From NCBI GenBank assembly GCA_018287875.1, contig JAGVVL010000017.1, positions 3,224,001 through 3,288,000 of the forward strand: DNA of 64,000 nucleotides. The letters are read 5' to 3'. Position 1 is the first letter of the stretch. The number at the start of each line of letters is the position of its first letter. Shown in pieces: positions 56,601 to 64,000 of this stretch. A model generated the notes under the pieces. That model had not been told where the DNA came from, did not search any database, and worked only from the letters and a program-made list of their open reading frames with translations. A program made the position numbers and the translations under genes. This DNA is from Nigrospora sphaerica. Taxonomy: Eukaryota > Ascomycota > Sordariomycetes > Amphisphaeriales > Apiosporaceae.

Positions 56601-59600
56601 GCACCGGGTTCCGCCTGGCCCGTTTCAGAGGTACGTACCTCCCAGCTACCTAAAGCAGTAGGTAACCTCTACTTACTCGGGTTTTGGCCCACTTTTTGCC
56701 CAATGCCTGACGAGCTACCCAGCCGTTCGCTCGCCTCACCATACTTCTACCAGCATGACTTTGGCCATTTCCTATCCAGTGCCTTGGTGCGGATTGCATT
56801 CTCATCGCCACTTAATGTACAACTAGCTTACCATCGGTTTTCTTTTGGTCCCTTTCCCCGACGATCACTGCTCGACGGAGACCAAGCGGCCGTGGCAGTA
56901 GTGGTGTCTCCCCCAGTTTCGAGGTTGCCGATGCGGGGAAAGCTTGCCCGTTGCTTCATCCGGACCTTGTTGCGCACGGCAACTCGGCGAATCCGGTGTG
57001 TGCCTGCCCGTGTCCTAGCACCTTCCGTTAGCGTGCCCGACCTGCCCTGGTACCCAATGATTCCCAGCCGGGGTTTTGACTCATCTGGTGCTGGCCGCAC
57101 CCCAGCCAGAGGTTCCCGGAATGGCTTCAGGCGTACCATCGGCCACGGTTTCCCTTGTGCATGAGAGCGACGACCAAGGCTACGGACGCGGTGCGTGCCG
57201 CCATGAGCTCCCGCGCCGACAGAAAACCAAATTCCGTTTGACATGCACCCGCTGCCCAACACCTGATCCTGTTCGTCTGTCAAGCGTTCCCGTCCCGCAA
57301 CCGTGGAACGCCAATTGTCGCCAACCCCCGTCGCCGGGCTTGGTCCTCGAATGTGGCTCTCGCTCGACACATGCGGGTGATGAGCACCCTGGCGATCCGC
57401 CAAACCACCACAGGTTGGGAACGCCAATGTCAGGCCACTGTATGCGAGTCTAGTCATCTTCGTCGTCGCAGGCGAGGATGTTCAGCTGTATCGCGGGGGC
57501 GAGTGTCGAATAGATTGACGCACTACGCGGAGCATCCTCCTTCGTTACGGGTAATGGGGATGCTACCCATCGAAGGACTGGCCGGCTGGGCACTCTTCGC
57601 AACTCGTCGCGGTGGCCAGCGTGTCTCCCTGGAATCCTTAGCTTCTTGGCTCCCCAGTGGGTGGCTCGAGCATTTTTTTCCCTCTCTAACGGGGCGGTCC
57701 AGAACCTTCGAATTTCGGAGAGTCTCCAGACGGTCAGTAGTGGGTCGATCTCCGTACCTGGATCATTCACTTTCGCTTGACCTTGCAAGCCCATACGAGA
57801 TCACGGAACGGCCTGACCGCGGCCGATCAACAGAGCAGAGCGACCGTTTTGCATCCAGCATCACCACCACGGCCGCATTCACTGTTCTTCCTGCCCTTTC
57901 AGCGCCCCGGGAACCAAGAGGTTGCAGCTCGAAGAAAGGGGGTCGCACCTTGGTAGTTACCTTCAAGAGGTACCCGGCGGTTCGAGCCGCACGCATCCCA
58001 TGGCACGTTACAAAACCCCTGCTCTACTGAGCAGATGATGCAGGGGTGGTGTCCGCATGTTGGCGGATCGAGCAGACCAACCGGGGCCCTTCCTGGCTGA
58101 TCAGCGCTTTCGAGGGCTATCAATGCTGAGTGGTGATGGAGCTGCGGCCAAGTGCTGTTTTTCCCGAAGCCACCACATTCCCCCGTCATCATGTCACCAC
58201 CTGCAAAGGAGCAGCGCGCGCGCCTGCTTGGTAGGTCGAGCTAGTAGTAGAGCCTGAGCAAGAAAGCCGGAACTCCTGTCTTTCGCATCCGACATCTAGC
58301 AGCCAGCGATGCGGTCGACCTTGGGGCTGGTGTGTATTTATTTGTGCAGGATATGGTCGCGCGACATCAGCGCAACATCACCAGTGAGTGCTGGGGTGTT
58401 CTTCAAACGCTCATTACGGGGTGGATCCCCGCACCAGCACGTCCCATTCCAACCATGCTTGCCATGCGATTGGACATGGACTCCACAGCGCAACGCGACT
58501 CCTTTTTTTTTCTGCCTGCCCCCGGGCGGCCTCATCCGGAGACTGCGTGGAATACTTGGACTACGTCGGTGGCGGGCCAGATGGTCGACGCAGGAAATCA
58601 CGACCACGGCACAAACGGGAGGCTAGACCCTTTGATCGCCAGAACCTGATCAAGCCGGCCAACACGAGGCCGAAGAAGAAAGCCAGCGAAACATGATGCT
58701 GCGTCAGGTTCAGGCGTAAAGCATAACGGCATGGGTGTTGTTTTGCCACCGTGACTCCCCTCGGTCCGGTGCCTCGCGGGCACCGAAGCGCTTCAGGCCA
58801 CCAGGCCCGCTCAGCTTCGGCGTGTCGGGCATGTGCTTCGGTGCGGTGCATTCCTGCCAAAGCATGGATGACAGGCACGGCAGGTGTTTGAGAACCGCGT
58901 GGCAACGGCGGGCCACCATGAGCATCTTCGCTCCCCAGTTTCTCTTGAGTCTTCTCTGGTGCCACTCTGGCACATGCCAGCTCGTCGAACCCTCTTGCTT
59001 CAGGCGGTGCTCAATGCCCGCGACGAGGGCGGCAGTGCGTCTTCTGTTCCGCTCCCAAGTAGACCATGGTAGAGCAGTCACTGTGACGTTTAGCATTGTG
59101 TCAAGGCGAGCCTTACCACAGCCTCGACACTTCGAGGCTCACGAGACTTTCCGCTTTTCAGCCCCAACCCGCCGGCGCGGCAAGCCCGACTTTACGTTCG
59201 ACGCAGCTGCCATTGAAGCTGTGAGGCTGGCACTGGATACTTTCCTCTCCCGGCAGGCCGCTGGCGAGGCGCTTCCATTTGCGGTCTCGATACTACGGCG
59301 GGCCTCACGAGGCCTTTGACTCCCGGCCTTGAGTACATGCGACGTTGCAGCCAAGCGACGCGGACCATGAGCAATTCTACATACAGCTGGGAAAAGTTGC
59401 TGTAACCGGAGAAGAGCTCCAGCAGAAAATCGCGATCTAACGAGGCCCAGACGACCCCTAGCTTCCCAACTCCGACCCCACCAGAGCCAACCCCGGACGA
59501 AAATTCGCGTGCTCGGTACCTTTCTTGGCCCTTAGTCCCCACCCCTGAATTGCCAGTGCCAAGTGCCAAGGCCTTCCCTTGGAAGTCCGCGGCCACTTAC

Positions 59601-59976
59601 ACCGTCGGTCCGCCCTCGCCCATTCGTTCGTTTAAGCCGCAGGCAAGCCGTCCGTTTCACGACTTTCATCGCACCCGCCCACCCATGATCCGACGATGGG
59701 AAGCTCCCCGGTCGCAAAAGCGGCAGCCTATCCCGATGGAGAATGGTCGCCATCCGGCAGACGGTCTTGGTGAGGCTGTGGCGTCCAGGGGCCTGCGTAT
59801 CCCTTCTCCCCGGGCCCCGTTAACACGAACAACCGACGGGGGGCGTCGGGGCTAAAATAGTAAGAAGCAAGGACAGGCGAGGAGAGGGGGGGGGGATACG
59901 TTCCTTGACCGATTCAGTCCGCTCCGGGGGGTTGTACCTTGATGGCATTGACGTCTCTCCTTTCCCGTTGTTTGTC
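53637..59976. other. 6.3-kb intergenic region
   Basis: No supportable gene. Overlapping frames at 58.7-59.6 kb on both strands (for example 59192-59596 -, with SLDRDFLLELFSGYSNFSQL) have reasonable composition but no motif, splice continuity or homology I can name; a small gene there is possible. Confidence 0.4.
55350..55391. repeat. 21-bp direct tandem repeat, 2 units
   Basis: Two identical 21-bp units beginning TATCGAGACCCAGCG in non-coding DNA. Confidence 0.9.
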
Positions 59977-59990
59977 TATATAGTATATAT
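59977..59990 (+). promoter_or_regulatory. TATA-rich promoter element of the bestrophin-like gene
   Basis: TATATAGTATATAT about 200 bp before the ATG, in otherwise GC-rich surroundings. Confidence 0.4.
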
Positions 59991-60186
59991 TCCCCGGCTC
60001 GACTCCCCTTGTCTGATTCAAGGCCTCTCCCATCCTGTTCGCTGGGGAACTCTCACCGCACACAGCATCCGGCACCTGGCTCTCTTCATTGCTACATTCC
60101 CAAGCCTTGAACGTGTAGCCTACCCGCCTTGCTTCTTCCTCATTGTCCTACTCTCCCACTATAATCAGACGAGCACTCCCGTCAAC

Positions 60187-61635
60187 ATGGGTGACTGTGC
60201 CCCCAGCGCCGACGCGGTTCAGCCGCCCCCGCTGGCTCCTATCAACACCAACAGCGAGACGATGCGCAAAGAGCCGAGCCACTCGGTCGAGAACGTCAAC
60301 GATGATGAATACCCAAGTTCACTGCGCAACGGCTCCACCACGCCGAATCCCTTCAGCCGGAGGCACTCGATCGACATTGACGACTACTTCAAGGGACCCC
60401 GTGATCTCTCCAAGCACTCCAAATGGCCGCTGTTTTTGCAAATGCACGGCTCCATCCTGCCCAAGATGATTCTGCCGCTGCTTTGGGTCGCCACATGGTC
60501 CACGGCCATAACGGTGCTGTCGATCAGGCTGCCCAACGTGGAACTGGGCATCAGCTCCATCCTGCTGACCGTCACCGGTTTCGTCGTCAGTCTGGGCCTG
60601 AGCTTCCGCAATTCGACGGCATACGAAAGGTACGCCGAGGGTCGCCGTTACTGGAGCACACTGCAGACGTCGTGCCAGGCGCTGGCGCGCGTCTACTGGG
60701 TGCACACGCGGGAGCGGCCCGAATGTTCCAAGGAGGACCTCCTGGCCAAGGTGACGGCGCTCAACCTCCTCTCGGCATTCGCGGTGGCGCTGAAGCACAA
60801 GCTGCGCTTCGAGCCCTACACGTACTACGACGACCTGTCGGACATGATTGCGCATCTGGATACGTTTGCGCAGGACGCCACGGACGAGGACGCGTTCCGG
60901 CCCCGGCAGCCCAACTTCTTCAAGCGCATGGGTGAGCACCTGGGCGTCTCGTTCGCCGAGTCCAACCCGCGCAAGGCGCTGAAGAAGGCGTCGAAGCCCC
61001 TCGGCAACCTGCCCATCGAGATCCTGACGTACCTGGCGGCCTACACGGACGACATTGTCGGCAACGGACAGCTGCCCATCCCCATGACGCAGACGTGGGC
61101 GTACAACGGTCTGGGGTCGCTCAACGACGTGCTCACGGGCACGGAGCGGGTGCTGACGACGCCGCTGCCGCTCGCGTACACGATTTCCATCTCGCAGATC
61201 ACGTGGGCGTACGTGATGCTGCTGCCGTTCCAGCTGCTCAAGGACCTGCAGTGGGTGACGATCCCGGCGGCGGTGGCGGCGTCGTACATCATCCTGGGCC
61301 TGCTCTTCATCAGCCGCGAGATCGAGAACCCCTTCGGCGACGACGTCAACGACCTGCCGCTCGAGCTCTACTGCGCGCAGATCGTGCAGGACATCGAGAC
61401 CATGACGGCGCGCCCGCGCCCCGACACGGCGCGCTGGGTCGCCCACCCGCGCAACAAGCTCTTCTTCCCCCACAGCAACTCGTCTTACCCCGTCTGGGCC
61501 TCGCGCTCCGAGGCCAGCATCCGTAACGTCCTCCGCCGCCGCCCCCACGCCCCCTACGATTCGGCCAAGGGCGGCAGCAGCACCATCGGCGGCAGCTCCC
61601 GCGCCCCGACCGAGAAGGGCGATCACAACGTATGA
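60187..61635 (+). CDS. Bestrophin-like anion channel (UPF0187/RFP-TM family)
   Basis: Single-exon 482-aa protein starting at MGDCAPSADAV (60187). The in-frame extension upstream runs through the promoter and is not used. Residues 1-70 are a disordered cytosolic N-terminus. The bestrophin core follows: a first span (MILPLLWVATWSTAITVLSI), a second (ISSILLTVTGFVVSLGLSF) ending in RNSTAYERYAEGRRYW, a hydrophilic middle domain, then SISQITWAYVMLLPFQL and IPAAVAASYIILGLLFI and the family signature EIENPFGDDVNDLPLELYC. The C-terminal about 60 residues are Ser/Arg-rich. Family knowledge: pentameric chloride/bicarbonate channels; fungal members are thought to sit in the plasma or vacuolar membrane. 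Selectivity cannot be read from sequence alone. No lesions seen. Confidence 0.93.
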   Translation: MGDCAPSADAVQPPPLAPINTNSETMRKEPSHSVENVNDDEYPSSLRNGSTTPNPFSRRHSIDIDDYFKGPRDLSKHSKWPLFLQMHGSILPKMILPLLWVATWSTAITVLSIRLPNVELGISSILLTVTGFVVSLGLSFRNSTAYERYAEGRRYWSTLQTSCQALARVYWVHTRERPECSKEDLLAKVTALNLLSAFAVALKHKLRFEPYTYYDDLSDMIAHLDTFAQDATDEDAFRPRQPNFFKRMGEHLGVSFAESNPRKALKKASKPLGNLPIEILTYLAAYTDDIVGNGQLPIPMTQTWAYNGLGSLNDVLTGTERVLTTPLPLAYTISISQITWAYVMLLPFQLLKDLQWVTIPAAVAASYIILGLLFISREIENPFGDDVNDLPLELYCAQIVQDIETMTARPRPDTARWVAHPRNKLFFPHSNSSYPVWASRSEASIRNVLRRRPHAPYDSAKGGSSTIGGSSRAPTEKGDHNV

Positions 61636-62600
61636 GCGTCCCGCCCCGGTACCGACGTGGGGACGGGCTTCTCTTGACGGCCAACCCGTCTTGTCTTTTC
61701 TCCCGGCCGGCTGCCTTTCCCGCGGCCCCCCACCCGGGCGCCGGTCGGCGCGTATAGGTCTTTTATCCCTTTGGGCAACCGGCGTTGCGCGAGCGTGTGT
61801 TTTACCCCCTTCGGGGGTTGTGTAGCCGCCGTCCTGGACGGCGCGGCAAACCAAAAAAGTACGGCATTTGTAATGGTTCACGGTTAACCTGTCCCTTCTT
61901 CCCTTCTTCCTCCCTCTTCCCCACTCATCCTCATCCCACACCCACCACTTCTTCTCATGAACATACAATTTGCAAGCGGAAAAAAGGTCCGAGCGCCGGA
62001 CGGTGCATTTGGACGGGCGTTTTTGTTTTTCGCCCTTGGTCTCCCCGGGCAGCGACTTCCCGCTTGGGGGGTGGCAACTGCATGTTAGGTTACGTACATA
62101 ATGACTTCTTCTTCGTATCGCGTATTCAGTGCCACTACTCGGTCCCCTCGCAGCTTGATCGTTTCCGTGTCATAACCCGGACTACACAGCAATTCTGGTG
62201 ACCCCAAGACCCCCTTGTACCGTATGCGGGGGTTTCCTGCAGAGCCCATTAAAACTCGCAGATGGACCTCGGTTATCGATGGTGGTGCAGGTATCCTACC
62301 CTGTTCAGCACCACTAGTGTCTTCCAAGGCGTCGGGTGCAGCGAAAAGCGAGCTCCGCAGGTTCCTCAAGAGCCCCATTATAACTATCTCGTGACCTGCG
62401 GAATTGAAGGCATTCATGTCCGCCACCCCCGAGGCCAGCTTTGCCACATTCCGTGTTCTCTAGGCTTTCCAAGTCTAGAACCATAACCGTCAAAACACCG
62501 GCCCGTCCTTACTTTCGGGGTTGAAAAGAATTACACCTTTTGAAAAGGAGCCAAAAAGGAAGGTTGAGTTGTTCCGCTTGGCGAAACGCATCAGGAATTG
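61636..62600. other. Intergenic with one weak small frame
   Basis: 3' flank of the bestrophin-like gene. A 120-codon minus-strand frame (62085-62447, starting MAKLASGVADMNAFNSAGHE) has ordinary amino-acid composition but no recognised domain; I leave it uncalled. Confidence 0.4.
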
Positions 62601-62687
62601 AGCCCAATGCGGGGGTCGAACCCGCAACCTTGAGATTGCTGGGAAGCCAGTAAGAGTCTCACGCTCTACCGATTGAGCTAACCGGGC
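62601..62687 (-). tRNA. tRNA-Lys: tRNA-Lys(CUU) with a 14-nt intron
   Basis: On the minus strand GCCCGGT pairs with ATTGGGC (with G-U pairs). The D arm is TAGCTCAATCGGTAGAGC, the anticodon stem TGAGA/TCTCA, and the loop after splicing is CT-CTT-AA, giving anticodon CUU. The T arm GCGGG-TTCGACC-CCCGC is perfect. The intron CTGGCTTCCCAGCA (62650-62637) sits one base 3' of the anticodon, the canonical place for nuclear tRNA introns. CCA is not encoded, as expected in eukaryotes. Confidence 0.95.
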
Positions 62688-62957
62688 GAGGAAGTGCTTG
62701 TTGTTGAAGAGAGACGGGCTTATGGATGTTTATGTTGGGCGTCGTCGCAAAAGTGAGGCGACGATGGTGGAGTTGGAAATGTTGGTGATGGGCCGTGGTG
62801 ATGGTGAAGCGTCGCCCTCCGTGGTGGGGGTGGAAGTAGGTGGGAATGTGGGGGGGGGCGGACTGGTCAGGACGGGGTCGACGGCAATACGGTACACTCT
62901 ATTCCACTCTCTAGCCAAGACGTCTCTTAACTCTCTCCGTGTCTCCCTCTCTCGCCT
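62688..62957. other. Short intergenic, 3' flank of the amidohydrolase gene
   Basis: Pyrimidine-rich on the minus strand; no gene. Confidence 0.4.
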
Positions 62958-64000
62958 CTACAGCGCGGGCTTGACGCGCACGGGCACGGCGGCGTCCTCG
63001 ACGAGGGCGTCGCAGCGGCTCTTGTAGACGCGGCCCTCCTTCATGACGGCGAGGACGTTGGCCTCGGGGTCGTCGAGGACGGTGATGTCGGCGAGGGGGT
63101 CGCGGCGCAGGAGCAGCAGGTCGGCCTCGAAGCCGGGGCAGATCCGGCCGAGGGCGTCGGCGCGGCCGAGCATGCGCGCCGGCGTGACGGTGGCGCTGCG
63201 CAGGACGGCGTCGGCGGGGAGGGCGCGCGCCCGCAGCGCGAACTCGCGCGTCTGGGCGGCGCCGAGGGGGCCCAGCAGGTCGCTGCCGTAGCAGAGCGGC
63301 ACGCCGGCGGCGTGGGCGAGGCGCAGCGCCGCGAGGCCGGCCTCGAGCACGGCCGCGTTCTTGGCCGCCGCCGCCGCCGGCAGGTAGCCGGCCCAGCGCG
63401 GCGCCGCCATCTGCTCGTACGTGACGAGCGTGGGCGTGAGGAAGACGCCGCGCTCGGCGAGCAGCGCCGCCGTCGCCGCGTCCAGCAGGTTGCCGTGCTC
63501 GATGCCGCGCACCCCGGCCTCGACGCAGTGCCGCACCGCCTCGGCCGTGTACGCGTGCGCCGTCACGTACGTGCCGGCGTTGTCGGCCGCCTCGACGACG
63601 GCCCGGATCTCCGCCGCCGTGAACTGCAGGTGGTGCAGCGCGTCCGTCGGGCTGCTGACGCCGCCCGAGCCCATGATCTTGATGAAGTCGGCCCCCCCGC
63701 GCAGCTCGTCGCGCGCCGCCTGCAGGCACTGCGCCTCGCCGTCGCAGAGGCGGCCGAGGGCGGCGACGGCGCCGGCGCAGCAGCCGGGCTCGCCGTCGCC
63801 CTTCTCGTGCCGGCCCCGCAGGTCGCCGTGGCCGCCCGTCTGGCTGAGGGCGCGGCCGGCGATGAAGAGGCGCGGGCCGGCGACGACGCCCTCGGCGATG
63901 GCGTCCTTGAGGGCGGCCGTCGCCCCGCCGCAGTCGCGCACCGAGGTGAAGCCGCGCGCCAGCATGGCGGCGCACACGTAGGGCTGGCGCAGCAGGCTCA
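62958..64000 (-). CDS. Metal-dependent amidohydrolase (imidazolonepropionase/prolidase-like), partial
   Basis: The frame is open to the right edge, so the N-terminus, including the first His-x-His metal pair, lies outside the window; about 346 residues are visible. The recognisable order is: LARGFTSVRDCGG, GPRLFIAGRALSQTGGHGD, a likely carboxylated-lysine strand (ADFIKIMGSGG), GTYVTAHAYTAEAV and GIEHGNLL (metal-binding His), TPTLVTYEQM, YGSDLLGPLG (metal-binding Asp) and the C-terminal beta-sandwich piece RICPGFEADLLLLRRDPL, then VMKEGRVYKS. This is the amidohydrolase superfamily subgroup often annotated as Xaa-Pro dipeptidase or imidazolonepropionase-like; substrate not assignable. The Cys pair (GCCAG) in an insertion about residues 70-80 of the visible part is unusual. 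No frame lesions. Confidence 0.9.
   Translation of the reverse strand, partial: SLLRQPYVCAAMLARGFTSVRDCGGATAALKDAIAEGVVAGPRLFIAGRALSQTGGHGDLRGRHEKGDGEPGCCAGAVAALGRLCDGEAQCLQAARDELRGGADFIKIMGSGGVSSPTDALHHLQFTAAEIRAVVEAADNAGTYVTAHAYTAEAVRHCVEAGVRGIEHGNLLDAATAALLAERGVFLTPTLVTYEQMAAPRWAGYLPAAAAAKNAAVLEAGLAALRLAHAAGVPLCYGSDLLGPLGAAQTREFALRARALPADAVLRSATVTPARMLGRADALGRICPGFEADLLLLRRDPLADITVLDDPEANVLAVMKEGRVYKSRCDALVEDAAVPVRVKPAL

Noticed and set aside
56583..57164. 193-codon plus-strand frame
   Set aside because: No motif and overlapped by an equally long minus-strand frame.
58710..59596. Overlapping frames of 130-190 codons on both strands
   Set aside because: Composition is acceptable but neither strand gives a domain or a consistent exon chain; left as intergenic.
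60319..61968. 549-codon minus-strand frame
   Set aside because: Antisense shadow of the bestrophin-like gene; His/Arg/Val-rich with no domain.
1..64000. CRISPR arrays, bacterial operons or prophage
   Set aside because: Spliced genes, an intron-bearing tRNA without encoded CCA and RIP show eukaryotic fungal DNA; no direct-repeat/spacer arrays were seen.

Overview
This window looks like nuclear DNA of a filamentous ascomycete (Pezizomycotina, most likely a Sordariomycete). The coding parts are GC-rich. Introns are short (about 50-180 nt) with GT...AG ends and CTRAC/CTGAC-like branch sites. There is a HET-domain gene, a cutinase, an RTA1-like transporter and a bestrophin-like channel of fungal type. 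One transposon copy shows the C-to-T / Gln-to-stop signature of repeat-induced point mutation (RIP). Genus-level assignment cannot be made from the sequence alone.

Layout: 1-2,940 no gene. 2,941-4,086 (-) a PCL1/PclA-type cyclin, with a possible membrane-peptide uORF just upstream. 4.36-15.49 kb is a GC-rich stretch in which I find no supportable gene. 15.5-26.2 kb is an accessory-looking block: a GNAT acetyltransferase (-), two decayed coding relics, an RTA1-like membrane protein (-, 4 exons), a RIP-damaged Fot1/pogo transposon interrupted by a solo-LTR-like insert, two tandem tRNA-like Pol III units, a small secreted four-cysteine protein and a frameshifted acidic repeat protein. 28.4-35.7 kb holds a cutinase (+), a divergent protein-kinase-like gene (-, 5 exons) and a HET-domain gene (+, 2 exons), the last two arranged head to head. 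35.7-43 kb is again decayed: a coding relic, a MITE-like inverted repeat, an intact SnoaL/NTF2-like gene and next to it a cytochrome P450 pseudogene with a lost start codon, a nonsense codon and three apparent frameshifts. 44.7-64 kb is a more ordinary, sparsely packed core region: a large glycosylated multi-span membrane protein, a 566-aa fungal protein of unknown function, a bestrophin-like anion channel, an intron-bearing tRNA-Lys(CUU) and a metal-dependent amidohydrolase running off the right edge.

How it fits together: I see no operon-like unit or complete biosynthetic cluster. The SnoaL-like gene plus dead P450 could be the remnant of a secondary-metabolite locus, and the HET/kinase pair is a candidate nonself-recognition locus; both are inferences. 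Intron boundaries were placed by eye from splice signals and reading-frame continuity. For every multi-exon gene the summed exon length is a multiple of three.
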